NCBI GenBank assembly: GCA_003169735.1
Contig: PNAP01000081.1
Coordinates: forward strand, 1-54,180
DNA: 54,180 bases
From: Chloroflexota bacterium
Lineage (GTDB): Bacteria > Chloroflexota > Limnocylindria > Limnocylindrales > CSP1-4
Direction of reading: 5' to 3'
The number at the start of each line of letters is the position of its first letter. Position 1 is the first letter of the stretch. This document shows, one piece after another, positions 37,801-48,467 of this stretch. The translations under genes were made by a program, and so were the position numbers. The notes beneath the pieces are model-generated. The model was given only the letters and a program-made list of their open reading frames with translations, was not told the origin of the DNA and ran no database searches.

Positions 37801-37825
37801 CGGGATCGAGATTCGCAAAGGCTGA
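34814..37825 (+). CDS. Secreted multidomain protein: cohesin-like, dockerin, CSLREA, beta-helix
   Basis: A 1003-aa surface protein. ATG 34814 is chosen for GAGGAG 8 nt upstream and a signal peptide starting directly after it (STAVSAALVAGLLLVVSAPLATA). Residues 32-155 look like a cohesin-type beta domain. Residues 181-240 form a type I dockerin with two calcium loops (DATGRIDKRDLDIARADW and DANGDGCVDIVDVQAILAH). A CSLREA domain follows (TVTSTADTPDANPGDGTC, CTLRAAMTSA), then a right-handed parallel beta-helix (repeats of the NRIVGNWFGFARDG kind) to about residue 700. A C-terminal lectin-like beta-sandwich begins at LIASDDFQRSV. The target polysaccharide or partner is unknown. Confidence 0.85.
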   Translation: MSRTLSTAVSAALVAGLLLVVSAPLATASSTTAGVSVDVPSTAVPGLTLTVTVRLPAGVAAVDGRVLFQRSAAELLGVAPLGGGTAFMPVVINGGAAFGAYGLTSTATATMLRLVLVPHQAGQLQLRVVIDSAADRLGQRLSLTDTEHAASVGVADSAIVRPAPASTGHPTPTASAGPLRALDATGRIDKRDLDIARADWETQRALGATCGAGLAADANGDGCVDIVDVQAILAHQGLSVAGGTSISAANPVPQTYTVTSTADTPDANPGDGTCADSQGRCTLRAAMTSADYHGGFDTIAFRLPGTAPVTIQLTSALPIITSMSGGVLIDGYTQPGSSVNTQTFGSNAIPGVELRGNGPGASEVGIRITSAKNTIRGMAIDNVWRGLYLDGSNAHGNRIVGNWFGFARDGSLAAAGQYGILINTGANHNFIGSAAPGDRNVDGNWTTAIDNYGTGVEANTIQGNLLCIRPGGGSTGGGSATCGTGIDHNFGPKDSVIGGPGAGEGNVIGPTTLQGIEFSHGWNPADHTSTTTWQINGHQVIGNWVGFRADGRYDVNYRSGLNFSNSDNGQGINVYDGVYDNLVKGNYIAAAYDGIQLSSPIAQRNTVEGNTIGVSPQGQTAPLGRWGIVVRWGTKYDVILGNTIRNAAAGGIGLITTNNTGTATSPAYNITISQNIITDTSGPAIYLQPAQSDPTQGANALVAAPVVTSATTTRVRGTATAGATVEVYRASRPAGQAGLPTAYLGSALAASDRTWSLALTLAATDLVTALQIRSDKNTSGLASNVAVGGAPPPASGDLIASDDFQRSVSAGWGTATLGGNWALTGPAADFSVTGGTGHISVVAGQSREARLAVGTADVSVTGRVTFDRLPAAGNDYVYLLARANGTTAYRAAIRVAPNGAVFVQLKRAINGAESNIAGEVPVAGLTASAGSQLAFRFDVVGTQLKLRVWDAAGADPGTWQTTATDSTAGLAVAGAAGLRVYVGANVPNGPVTFSFDGIEIRKG

Positions 37826-37830
37826 CGGAA

Positions 37831-37867
37831 TTGACCCGCGCGCAGGCGAAGCCTATGCTCGGGTCAA
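37831..37867 (+). promoter_or_regulatory. Promoter of the CO dehydrogenase locus with an overlapping inverted repeat
   Basis: TTGACC (37831-37836) and TATGCT (37854-37859) are 17 bp apart. A perfect inverted repeat, TTGACCC (37831-37837) and GGGTCAA (37861-37867), with a 23-nt spacer, covers the -35 box and the expected start point. That is a plausible operator for a dimeric regulator or for two cooperating dimers. The leader to coxM is about 85 nt. Confidence 0.6.
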
Positions 37868-37952
37868 CGCACACGAACCCGACGGCGGCCTGGATGGCGG
37901 ACATCCGGCTGGCCGCAGCGCTCCGTATCTGACCATCAGGAGGGCGGCAGCG

Positions 37953-38825
37953 ATGATCCCACCCCAGTTCGACTACGTGCGGCCGGCGAACCTGGACGAG
38001 GCGCTGGCCATCCTGCGCGACCGGGAGGGCGCCAAGGTGCTGGCGGGTGGCTACAGCCTCCTGCCGCTCCTCAAGCTCCGGCTCGCGAGCCCCGAAGTGC
38101 TGGTCGACATCGGCGCCATCGCCGGCATGGACGGCATCGCCGAGGTGGAGAAGGGCCTCCACATCGGCGGCCGCGCCACGCACCGCAGCATCCACGAGAA
38201 CGCCGCGGTCAAGGCGCGCTATCCGCTTCTCGAGGATGCGGCGGCCGGCATCGGCGACCCGCAGATCCGCAACTGGGGCACGATGGGTGGCTCGGTCGCC
38301 CACGCCGATCCATCGGCCGATTGGCCCGCCGTGCTCATCGCCAGCCGCGCGGCCATCAACGTGCGCAGCGCCGGCGGCGATCGCTGGATCGACGCCCGTG
38401 ACTTCTTCATCGACTCGTTCCAGACGGCCATCGAGCCGAACGAGATCCTGACCGAGATCCGGGTCCCCGCGCCGGGCGCGAACGCCGGCGGCGCCTACGC
38501 GAAACTCGAGCGCCGCGCCGGCGACTTCTCGACGGTCGGTGTCGCGGTCCAGCTCAACCTTGGCGCGGACGGCCAGATATCGGCGGTCGGCATCGGTCTC
38601 ACTGCGGTCGCCCCGACCCCGTTCGCGGCGACCGACGCCGAGGCGATCCTGATGGGCGCCACACCGGACGAGGCGACCTTCCGTCGCGCCGGCGATGCGG
38701 CCGCCGCCCAGAGCTCACCCACGACCGACGCCCACGGCCCGGCCGAGTACAAGAAAGCCATGGTCTCCGAGATGGTCGTCCGCGCGCTGCGGAGCGCCGT
38801 CTCCCGTGCCCGCAAGCAGGCCTGA
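37953..38825 (+). CDS. coxM: Form I CO dehydrogenase, FAD subunit CoxM
   Basis: Medium subunit (290 aa) of the aerobic Mo-Cu CO dehydrogenase; it carries FAD and hands electrons to the respiratory chain. FAD motifs [15 protein letters not shown] and [19 protein letters not shown] are clear. ATG 37953 is preceded by AGGAGGG with 8-nt spacing. It is the first gene in the order M-S-L, which is typical of true form I CO dehydrogenase. The promoter with the inverted repeat lies just upstream. Confidence 0.95.
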   Translation: MIPPQFDYVRPANLDEALAILRDREGAKVLAGGYSLLPLLKLRLASPEVLVDIGAIAGMDGIAEVEKGLHIGGRATHRSIHENAAVKARYPLLEDAAAGIGDPQIRNWGTMGGSVAHADPSADWPAVLIASRAAINVRSAGGDRWIDARDFFIDSFQTAIEPNEILTEIRVPAPGANAGGAYAKLERRAGDFSTVGVAVQLNLGADGQISAVGIGLTAVAPTPFAATDAEAILMGATPDEATFRRAGDAAAAQSSPTTDAHGPAEYKKAMVSEMVVRALRSAVSRARKQA

Positions 38826-38836
38826 GAAGGAGCGAC

Positions 38837-39352
38837 ATGACCACCAAGCACATCTCCGTCACGGTCAACGGCGAGGCCCGCGAAGCTGACGTCGAGCCTC
38901 GCCTCCTGCTCGTCCACCTGCTGCGCGACGTCTTCATGCTGACCGGCACGCACATCGGGTGCGACACATCGAACTGCGGGGCGTGCACGATCCACCTCGA
39001 CGGCGAGTCGGCCAAGTCGTGCACGTTGCTGGCAGTCCAGGCCGACGGCAAGTCGGTCACGACCATCGAGGGCATGGCCAGCGGGGCCACGCTCCACCCG
39101 CTCCAGCAGGCGTTCTGGGATCAGCACGGTCTTCAGTGCGGCTTCTGCACGCCGGGCATGATCATGCAGGCCGCGTGGCTGCTCAAGCAGAACGCGGACC
39201 CGACCGAGACCGAGATCCGCGCTGGCATCGCCGGTAACCTCTGCCGCTGCACCGGCTACGTGAACATCGTCAAGTCCATCCAGCAGGCGGCCGGCGAACT
39301 GGCCCCCAGCGAAGACGCGGCAACCGAAGCCGCCGCCACGATCCAGGCATAG
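38837..39352 (+). CDS. coxS: Form I CO dehydrogenase, iron-sulfur subunit CoxS
   Basis: Small subunit (171 aa) with two [2Fe-2S] clusters that link the Mo centre to FAD. The plant-ferredoxin cluster uses Cys42, 47, 50 and 62 ([10 protein letters not shown]). The second uses Cys101, 104, 136 and 138 (CGFCTPG and CRCTGY). A C-terminal Ala/Glu extension follows residue 155. AAGGAG precedes the ATG, 11 bp after coxM. Confidence 0.96.
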   Translation: MTTKHISVTVNGEAREADVEPRLLLVHLLRDVFMLTGTHIGCDTSNCGACTIHLDGESAKSCTLLAVQADGKSVTTIEGMASGATLHPLQQAFWDQHGLQCGFCTPGMIMQAAWLLKQNADPTETEIRAGIAGNLCRCTGYVNIVKSIQQAAGELAPSEDAATEAAATIQA

Positions 39353-39362
39353 GAGGCTGACG

Positions 39363-41731
<2,369 letters not shown>

Positions 41732-41735
<4 letters not shown>

Positions 41736-42775
41736 CCGCGCTCAAACCTGGCGCCGTCTACGCGAGGGCGGCGGAGCTGATCGCCGAGGGGCGGCCTTTC
41801 GTGGTCGCCACGGTCGTCGCCGTGCGGCGGCCGACCTCGGCGCGGCCGGGGGCACACGGCATCATCCATCCCGACGGCACCATCGAGGGCTGGGTCGGCG
41901 GCTCGTGCGCCCAGCCCGTCGTGGTGCGCGAGGCACTACGGGCACTCGCCGATGGGCAGCCGCGCCTGCTGCGCATCTCCAAGGATCCACCGTCAGACGC
42001 GCGTCGCGGCGACGGCATCGTCGAACTGGTCATGACCTGCCACTCCGGTGGCACGCTGGAGATCCATGTGGAACCGATGCTTCCGGCCCCGGCCCTCTGG
42101 GTCGTCGGCACGACCCCCATCTGTGGCTCCCTCGTGGAACTGGGCGCAGCGGCGGGCTTCACGGTCACGTTGATCGACCCGGTCGCGGACGCGGAAGCGT
42201 TCCCCACCGCCGACCGGGTGGTCAGCTCCACTGACTTGGCCAGCCTCGACCCCGGAACGGCGCCCTACCTCCTCGTCGCCAGCCAGGGCCAGTGGGACGA
42301 GGAGGCGCTCGAATCGGCCCTTCGTCGCGATCTGTCGTACGTGGGGCTCGTGGCCTCGCCGACGCGCGCGGCGGTCGTCCGCGAGTACCTGCTCGGCGCG
42401 GGCGTGGCACCCGATCGGGTCGCCGCCATCCGTGCCCCCGCCGGCATCGATCTCGGCGCCGAGACGGCCGCGGAGGTCGCCCTCTCCATCCTCGCCGAAC
42501 TCGTTCAGGTCCGCCGCGGCCGCGCCTCGTTCGTGGCCGCGCCCGGTCCTGCGACGCTCGCCGGAGCGGCGGCCGCGCCCGCTAGCCCGCCCCCGCCCGA
42601 AACATCCGAGATCGTGCTGATCGATCCGGTCTGCGGCATGACCGTCGACGCCGATGACGTCCGTCACCTCGCCGAACATGCCGGAGTCGTGTACGCCTTC
42701 TGTTGCCTCGGCTGTCGGACGCGGTTCATGAAGGACCCGACGGCGTTCGTGCCCGCTGCTTCGGCGACGGCCTGA
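41732..42775 (+). CDS. XdhC/CoxI-like maturation protein fused to a YHS domain
   Basis: A fusion of about 347 aa. The N-terminal XdhC domain has VVATVVAVRRPTSARPGAHG and GGSCAQPVV, and the central Rossmann domain (LWVVGTTPICGSLVELGAA to IGLD-like APAGIDLGAETAAEVALSILAEL) follows. The last 50 residues form a YHS metal-binding domain (DPVCGMTVDADD, FCCLGCRTRF). XdhC proteins hold and sulfurate the Mo cofactor; YHS domains occur in copper proteins. No ATG/GTG/TTG lies near the expected N-terminus (TALKPGAVYARAAELIAEG). The best candidate is ATA 41732 overlapping the coxL stop as ATAA, with AAGGGGG about 9 nt upstream. Confidence 0.85.
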
Positions 42776-42776
42776 T

Positions 42777-43220
42777 ATGGAGTTTTCCGGACAGACAACC
42801 ATCAAGGCGCCGCGCGAGCGCGTCTTCGCCTTCCTCATCGATCCGAATCTGGTCGGCCGGTGCGGGCCCGGGGTGGAGTCGATCGAGGTCATCGACGACC
42901 GGCACTTCAAGGCGAAGGCCAAGGTCGGCGTCGGATTCATCTCGGCCCGCTTCGTCATCAACATGGAGCTGGCCGAGGCGGACGCTCCCAGCCATGCCGT
43001 CATCAAGGCACGCGGTCAGGCGCCGGGCACGGCCGTCGACGCGACCGGGACGATGGACCTGGCTCCCGGTGACGAGCCGGATACGACGGTCATGAAGTGG
43101 GGCGCCAACGTCATCATCTCGGGGATGATGGCCTCGGTCGGCGCGCGGATGATCGAAGGCACCGCCAACAAGATGATCGCCCAGACCTTCGACTGTATCC
43201 GGGCCAAGCTGGAGGAATAG
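42777..43220 (+). CDS. coxG: CoxG-family SRPBCC protein
   Basis: A 147-aa START/SRPBCC-fold protein of the CoxG family: [26 protein letters not shown] at the N-terminus, then the [12 protein letters not shown] and [11 protein letters not shown] strands. CoxG of Oligotropha is thought to help anchor CO dehydrogenase at the membrane. The ATG starts one base after the XdhC-YHS stop. A hydrophobic stretch ([15 protein letters not shown]) near the C-terminus could be the membrane-contacting helix. Confidence 0.9.
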   Translation: MEFSGQTTIKAPRERVFAFLIDPNLVGRCGPGVESIEVIDDRHFKAKAKVGVGFISARFVINMELAEADAPSHAVIKARGQAPGTAVDATGTMDLAPGDEPDTTVMKWGANVIISGMMASVGARMIEGTANKMIAQTFDCIRAKLEE

Positions 43221-43222
43221 CG

Positions 43223-43723
43223 ATGGAATCGGTCGCCCTCGTCGTCAACGGAGTCGCCCGGACGGTGGAGGTCGAGCCGAGACGCCTCCTCGTCCAGTTG
43301 ATCCGCGAGGATCTCGGGCTGACCGGCACCCACGTCGGCTGCGACACCAGCCAGTGCGGGGCCTGCACCGTCCACATGGACGGCGTGGCGGTCAAGTCGT
43401 GCACCGTGCTCGCGGTCCAGGCCGACGGTTCGTCGGTCACGACCATCGAGGGCATGGCGCCCGAGGGCGGGCTGCACCCGCTCCAGGCGGCTTTCTGGGA
43501 GAAGCACGGTCTCCAGTGCGGCTTCTGCACGCCGGGCATGATCATGACCGCCGCCGATCTCCTCGCATCCGATACCGACCCCGATGACGACGCCATCCGC
43601 CACGCGCTCGAGGGCAACTTCTGTCGCTGCACCGGCTACCACAACATCGTTGCCGCCATCCGCGAGGCAGCGAACAAGATGCAGGTCGGCGCCGCGACGT
43701 CGGCGGAAGGGGCGCCGCGATGA
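43223..43723 (+). CDS. Form II-type molybdenum hydroxylase, iron-sulfur subunit
   Basis: A 166-aa CoxS homologue with two [2Fe-2S] sites: Cys40, 45, 48 and 60 ([10 protein letters not shown]) and Cys99, 102, 134 and 136 (CGFCTPG, CRCTGY). It begins at ATG 43223, two bases after coxG, and overlaps the next gene by 4 nt. The order S-L-M is that of form II (putative) CO dehydrogenases. It is closely similar to the form I CoxS upstream, suggesting an ancient duplication. Confidence 0.94.
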   Translation: MESVALVVNGVARTVEVEPRRLLVQLIREDLGLTGTHVGCDTSQCGACTVHMDGVAVKSCTVLAVQADGSSVTTIEGMAPEGGLHPLQAAFWEKHGLQCGFCTPGMIMTAADLLASDTDPDDDAIRHALEGNFCRCTGYHNIVAAIREAANKMQVGAATSAEGAPR

Positions 43724-46119
43724 CCATCGACATGCTCGGCGAGCGCGTCAAGCGGACCGAGGATCCCAAGTTCATCACCGGCAAGGGCCGGTACCTCGAC
43801 GACATCCAGATGCCGGGGATGACGCATATCGCCATCCTGCGCAGCCCGTACGCGCACGCGAACATCCGCTCCATCGATACCTCGGCAGCGAAGTCCATGC
43901 CGGGCGTCATCGCCGTCTTCACCGGTGCCGATATCCCCTACAACCCGCTGCCGATGGCCTGGCCGGCCGGCGGCGTGGCCGGTATCCGGAACAACATCAA
44001 CACGCCCCGCACGCTCGCTACCGACAGCGTCAAGTGGAGCGGCGAAGGCGTTGCCGCGGTCGTCGCCGAGACGGCGGAGCAGGCACACGACGCGCTCGAA
44101 GCGATCACCGTCGATTGGGAGCCGCTGCCGACCGTGGTCGACGCCGAGAAGGCGACGCAGCCCGGGGCCGTCCAGCTCCACGAGAACGCACCCAACAACA
44201 TCGTCTTCGAGTGGACCGTCGGCGACAAGGCCGGCACTGACGCGGCCGTCGATGCCGCCGAGGTCGTGGTCCGTCAGCGGATCGTGAACCAGCGCCTCAT
44301 CCCGAACCCGATGGAGGTCCGTGGCGACATCGGCTGGTACAACCCCGGCACGGACGAATACACGGTCTGGATGTCGAGCCAGACACCGCACATCCAGCGG
44401 CTGCTGCTGACCGCGTTCGTGACCGGCATCCCCGAGCACAAGGTGCGCTGCATCAGTCCCGATGTCGGCGGCGCGTTCGGGACCAAGATCTTCTGCTACG
44501 CCGACATGGCGCTGGTGATGTTCGCGTCCAAGGCCATCGGCGGGCGTCCCGTGAAATGGGTCGAGGGGCGCCGCGAGAGTTATCAGAGCACGATCCACGG
44601 TCGCGACCACATCACCTACCTGGAGATCGCCGGCAAGCGCGACGGCACGATCACGGGCTTGCGCGTCAAGACGTTCGCCAATCTCGGCGGCCGCCTCTCG
44701 ACCATCGGTCCAGGCATCCCGACCACCCTCTACGGCCGCGTCCTGTCGGGCTGCTACAAGATCCCCAATGTCTACTGCGAGGTCACGGGGGTCTACACGA
44801 ACACGACCTTCGTGGACGCGTACCGCGGCGCCGGCCGCCCCGAGGCGACCTACGTCATCGAGCGGGCGATGGACCTCTTCGCGGCCGAGATCGGCATGGA
44901 TCGGGCGGAGCTTCGGCGCCGCAACTTCATCGCGCCGGACGCGTTCCCGTACGACAACCCGTCGGGTCTGGGCACGGCCAGCGGAGGTGCCAAGATCTAC
45001 ATCGATTCCGGCAACTACGAGCCGGCCATGGACATGGCACTGGCCGCCGTCGGGTATGCCGATCTCGCAGCCACCAAGGCCGAGGCCGCGTCGCGCGGCA
45101 AGCTTCTCGGTCTCGGGTTCTCGACCTACATCGAGGTCTGCGGCGTCGCGCCATCGAAGTGGATCGGCGCCGTCGGCGAAGGCTGGGGCGCGGCGATGTG
45201 GGAATCGGCCAACATCCGTGTCCATCTCACCGGAAAGACGGTGGTCACGGTCGGCACCCAGCCGCAGGGCCAGGGCCACGAGACGACGTATGCCCAGGTC
45301 ATCTCGCACGAGCTGGGCATCCCCATGGACGACATCGTCATCCAGCACTCCGACACGCTGGGCACGCCGTTCGGCTACGGCTCGTACGGCTCGCGAACCT
45401 CCTCGGTCGGCATGACCGCTGCCATCAAGGCCGCCACCAAGATCCGCGAGAAGGCCCGGAAGTTCGCCGCACACATGCTTGAAGCATCGGTCGACGACAT
45501 CGAGATCGATGGACCGAACTACTTCGTCAAAGGCTCGCCCGACAAGAAGAAGACCATCCAGGAGATCGCCTTCGCGCTCGACCTGGGCTTCGACCCACCG
45601 GAGGGCATGGAGCCCTACCTGGACGAGACCGCCTACTGGGACACGCCCAACTGCACGTGGCCGTTCGGCACGCATGTGGCCATCGTCGAGATCGACAAGG
45701 AGACTGGCCAAGTCGACCTGGTGCGCTATCTGGCGGTCGATGACGTCGGCAAGAAGATCAACCCGATGATCGTCGACGGACAGCTCCACGGCGGCATCGC
45801 CCAGGGAGTCGGCCAGGCGCTCTGGGAGGGCGCCGTCTACAGCGATGACGGCCAGCTGCTGTCGGGCTCGATGCTGGATTACGCGATGCCGAGAGCGTCG
45901 TGGTTCCCGGACATCGAGTTGCACGAGACGGTGACGCCGTCGCCGGTCAACCCGCTCGGGGTCAAGGGCGTCGGCGAGGCCGGCGCCATCGCCAGCACCG
46001 CGGCGGTGTCGAACGCGGTGATGGACGCGCTCGCTCCGCTCGGCATCCGGCATCTCGATATGCCGTACACGCCACAGACCGTCTGGCACGCCATCCAGAC
46101 CGCGGAGGTGTCGCGATGA
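43720..46119 (+). CDS. Form II-type CO dehydrogenase-like catalytic subunit
   Basis: A 799-aa molybdenum hydroxylase large subunit. The active-site loop is AYRGAGR (residues 367-373), the form II motif; the Cu-binding Cys of form I is absent. Other cofactor motifs: [16 protein letters not shown] and [17 protein letters not shown] with the catalytic Glu. Form II enzymes have weak or no shown CO activity and may oxidise other small substrates such as aldehydes or N-heterocycles. It overlaps both neighbours by 4 nt (ATGA). Confidence 0.95.
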   Translation: MTIDMLGERVKRTEDPKFITGKGRYLDDIQMPGMTHIAILRSPYAHANIRSIDTSAAKSMPGVIAVFTGADIPYNPLPMAWPAGGVAGIRNNINTPRTLATDSVKWSGEGVAAVVAETAEQAHDALEAITVDWEPLPTVVDAEKATQPGAVQLHENAPNNIVFEWTVGDKAGTDAAVDAAEVVVRQRIVNQRLIPNPMEVRGDIGWYNPGTDEYTVWMSSQTPHIQRLLLTAFVTGIPEHKVRCISPDVGGAFGTKIFCYADMALVMFASKAIGGRPVKWVEGRRESYQSTIHGRDHITYLEIAGKRDGTITGLRVKTFANLGGRLSTIGPGIPTTLYGRVLSGCYKIPNVYCEVTGVYTNTTFVDAYRGAGRPEATYVIERAMDLFAAEIGMDRAELRRRNFIAPDAFPYDNPSGLGTASGGAKIYIDSGNYEPAMDMALAAVGYADLAATKAEAASRGKLLGLGFSTYIEVCGVAPSKWIGAVGEGWGAAMWESANIRVHLTGKTVVTVGTQPQGQGHETTYAQVISHELGIPMDDIVIQHSDTLGTPFGYGSYGSRTSSVGMTAAIKAATKIREKARKFAAHMLEASVDDIEIDGPNYFVKGSPDKKKTIQEIAFALDLGFDPPEGMEPYLDETAYWDTPNCTWPFGTHVAIVEIDKETGQVDLVRYLAVDDVGKKINPMIVDGQLHGGIAQGVGQALWEGAVYSDDGQLLSGSMLDYAMPRASWFPDIELHETVTPSPVNPLGVKGVGEAGAIASTAAVSNAVMDALAPLGIRHLDMPYTPQTVWHAIQTAEVSR

Positions 46120-46979
46120 GCATGGCAGGGTTCGGGTACACCCGGCCGGCGACCTTGGATGAGGCACTGGCCGATCTCGCCAAGCACGGGCCGGATGCGA
46201 AGCTCATCGCCGGCGGCCACAGCCTGCTGCCGTTGATGAAGATGCGGTTGGCGTCGGTCGGCCACCTGGTCGATATCGGGCGCCTCCGCGAGCTCAAGGG
46301 CATCCGCGACTGGAACGGCGGCCTCGCCATCGGGGCGGCGACGACGTACCGAGAGGTGCTTGGATCCGCGCTTGTACGCGACCGATTCCCGCTGCTCATC
46401 GAAGGGCTCGACGACATCGGCGACATCCAGGTCCGCAATCGCGGCACGCTGGGCGGGTCGCTCGCCCACGCCGATCCCGCCTCGGATATGCCCGCCCTCG
46501 CGCTGGCACTCGATGCCGAGCTGTTGCTTCGTTCGAGCGGCGGCGAGCGGACGGTGAAGGTCGATGGCTTCTTCCATGGCGCCTTCGTGAGCGACCTCCA
46601 CCCTGACGAGGTGATGGTCGAGATCCGGATCCCCGCATCGCCCGATGGAGCCGGGACGTCGTACGTGGAACTCACCCAGCCGGCGTCGGGTTACTCCCTG
46701 GTCGGTGTGGCCGTGGTCCTCGCGAAGTCGGGTGGCACGGTCTCGCATGTTCGCGTCGGCGTGACCGGTGTCGCCGATCACGCCTACCGGGCATCCGCGG
46801 TCGAGTCGACGCTGATGGGCTCGGATGGCGGCTCCGCGGCCATCGCGGCAGCAGCGGCGCATGCAGCCGACGGGCAGGAGGTCAATAGCGATATCCACGC
46901 CGACCGGGAATACCGGACGGCGATGGCCACCGCATTCACCCGGCGCAGCGTGGAGTCGGCCGCCGCCCGAGCGACTTGA
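46116..46979 (+). CDS. Form II-type molybdenum hydroxylase, FAD subunit
   Basis: A 287-aa CoxM homologue. FAD-binding motifs IAGGHSLLPLMKMRLA and GTLGGSLAHADPASDMPAL are present, and the C-terminal domain follows from about residue 175. ATG 46116 overlaps the large-subunit stop. It completes an S-L-M enzyme. Its stop overlaps a TTG start of the next gene (TTGA), so a molybdenum-cofactor protein is coupled to it. Confidence 0.94.
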   Translation: MSMAGFGYTRPATLDEALADLAKHGPDAKLIAGGHSLLPLMKMRLASVGHLVDIGRLRELKGIRDWNGGLAIGAATTYREVLGSALVRDRFPLLIEGLDDIGDIQVRNRGTLGGSLAHADPASDMPALALALDAELLLRSSGGERTVKVDGFFHGAFVSDLHPDEVMVEIRIPASPDGAGTSYVELTQPASGYSLVGVAVVLAKSGGTVSHVRVGVTGVADHAYRASAVESTLMGSDGGSAAIAAAAAHAADGQEVNSDIHADREYRTAMATAFTRRSVESAAARAT

Positions 46980-48034
46980 GGGTCGAACGGGTCACGCCCG
47001 GCGAGCCCGTCAGCGACCGCCGGGCTCAGGGCCTGGCGGGCGCGGTGCTGACGCGCGACCTGTCGGTGGCGGGCGAGCGCTGGGCGAAGGGTCGTCGGCT
47101 GACATCGGGCGATGTCGAGCGGCTCGCCGAAGGTGGGGCAGGGGAGCCGGAGCGTCCGATCACCCTGCTTGTCCTCGAGGACGGCGATCTCCACGAGGAC
47201 GAGGCCGCACTTCGTCTGGCGGCCGCGGTCGCGGGAAGCGGCCTGACGCAGCGTGGCCCGGCGGAGAGCCGGGTCGACCTGCTGGCCGCTCACGACGGCG
47301 TGCTCCATGTCCGGACGGCCGTCCTCGAGCGCGTCGACCGCATCGACCCGCTGGAGGTCTTCACGCGCCTCGACGGTCAGATCGTCCAGGCCGGCGAGCT
47401 GGTCGCGAGCGTCAAGGTCGCGCCACACGTCGTCTCGGCTGAGCTCATCGAGCGGGCTGAGCGGATCATCGGCCGTCGCGGGATCGTCCACGTGGCGGCA
47501 TTCCGGCCGCGTACGGTCGGCGTCGTCGTCAAGCAATCGCTCCACGCCCCCGCCCGTGAACGGTTCGAGCTCAGCGTCCGTCAGAAGGTCGAGGCGTTGG
47601 GGTCGACCGTCACGGCCATCCTTTACGTCGCCGACGCGGCCGACCCGGTGACGGATGCGCTGGCATCGGTCGTCGGTGGCACCGGGCGGGTCGATCTGGT
47701 GCTGACCGCGGGGGGTGCCTCGACCGATCCCTTCGACCCGTTCTTCGTGGCCATCGATCGGCTCGGTGGCAAGCTCGTTCGTCATGGCATCCCCGCCCAC
47801 CCGGGCTCGATGCTCTGGCTGGCCCGTGTCGGCCGAACCGACATCCTCGGCCTGCCCACCTGCGGTGCCTACTCCAAGGCCACCGCCGCCGACCTGTTAC
47901 TGCCGCGGCTGTTGTCCGGCGAGCGCGCCGATGCTCGGACGGTTGCGCGACTTGGCCACGGCGGCATCCTCACGCGCGAGATGCGCTTCCGGATGCCGCC
48001 CTATGCGCGCGACCTGGACGCTCCGGAGGGCTGA
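46976..48034 (+). CDS. Molybdopterin-binding protein (MoCF/MoeA-like)
   Basis: A 352-aa protein linked to the molybdenum cofactor. The C-terminal half has the MogA/MoeA-type molybdopterin fold: VASVVGGTGRVDLVLTAGGAST, then GIPAHPGSMLWLARVGRTDILGLPTCGAYSKATAADLLLPRLLSG. The N-terminal half (REG-like GQIVQAGELVASVKVAP) resembles proteins that accompany Mo hydroxylase operons rather than full-length MoeA. It starts at TTG 46976, overlapping the CoxM-like stop. It probably delivers, inserts or matures the cofactor for one or both enzymes. Confidence 0.8.
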   Translation: MRVERVTPGEPVSDRRAQGLAGAVLTRDLSVAGERWAKGRRLTSGDVERLAEGGAGEPERPITLLVLEDGDLHEDEAALRLAAAVAGSGLTQRGPAESRVDLLAAHDGVLHVRTAVLERVDRIDPLEVFTRLDGQIVQAGELVASVKVAPHVVSAELIERAERIIGRRGIVHVAAFRPRTVGVVVKQSLHAPARERFELSVRQKVEALGSTVTAILYVADAADPVTDALASVVGGTGRVDLVLTAGGASTDPFDPFFVAIDRLGGKLVRHGIPAHPGSMLWLARVGRTDILGLPTCGAYSKATAADLLLPRLLSGERADARTVARLGHGGILTREMRFRMPPYARDLDAPEG

Positions 48035-48152
48035 CTGCTCGCACCAACGTACGATCGACATCTTGATGACCGTCTCTCTGTCGCTGACCGAGCGGCGTCG
48101 GCGGCGGGTCGGAACACGGAGCGACGCACGTCCAGTACGAGGGAGCTGGTCG

Positions 48153-48187
48153 ATGTGACGCGGTTGACCGCCAGGTTCTTGTCACAT
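48153..48187. promoter_or_regulatory. Wide inverted repeat, candidate operator
   Basis: ATGTGAC (48153-48159) and GTCACAT (48181-48187) form a perfect 7-bp inverted repeat with a 21-nt spacer. The second half overlaps a possible -35 box (TTGTCA). The half-site resembles a CRP/FNR half-site but the spacing is much larger than the usual 6. Confidence 0.4.
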
Positions 48188-48290
48188 GCCCATGCGGTGG
48201 GTACTACGCCACGATCGCGGCCTGGAGGCGATACGGTCATGGCCTCGGTGAGCGTGGATCGAGCAGGCGGGAGCACTCTGCTGAGTTCGT

Positions 48291-48308
48291 TATGCCCAAC
48301 GGTGCATA
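48291..48308. promoter_or_regulatory. Inverted repeat TATGC-N8-GCATA
   Basis: A perfect 5-bp inverted repeat with an 8-nt spacer, about 160 bp before coxD. This geometry suits a helix-turn-helix dimer, but no regulator gene is nearby. Confidence 0.3.
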
Positions 48309-48467
48309 GCTTCTTCGCGTAACACCCGCCCGGCGGGCGAATGACAAGAACACCTTCCGACTCAGGCCGCGCCGCACGGCCGCGGTGCGGCCCCCGCTGC
48401 GCAGCGCCGCCACCACGCGCCGCGCAGGCCGACGCTCCGCGCTCGGCCGTGCTTACATAGCACCAGC

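Larger units (their letters stand above)
48035..48467. other. Gene-free, structured region upstream of coxD
   Basis: No convincing gene is found. The stretch holds two inverted repeats annotated separately, a candidate promoter (TTGTCA 48179-48184, 17 bp, TACTAC 48202-48207), a 13-nt palindrome CCCGCC-C-GGCGGG (48325-48337), a 7-bp stem (48371-48377 with 48385-48391) and a CTGCGC/GCGCAG pair (48397-48402 with 48422-48427). The last 110 bases are extremely GC-rich and could form a folded leader. Confidence 0.5.

Noticed and set aside
37831-37867. A terminator for the secreted beta-helix gene formed by the TTGACCC/GGGTCAA arms
   Set aside because: The 23-nt loop and absence of a T tract make a terminator unlikely; the arms fit promoter control better.
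43636-46167. An 843-aa open frame on the minus strand opposite the form II large subunit
   Set aside because: It is the antisense shadow of a clear molybdenum hydroxylase gene in high-GC DNA; its translation is rich in Arg, His, Asp and Val with no family motif.
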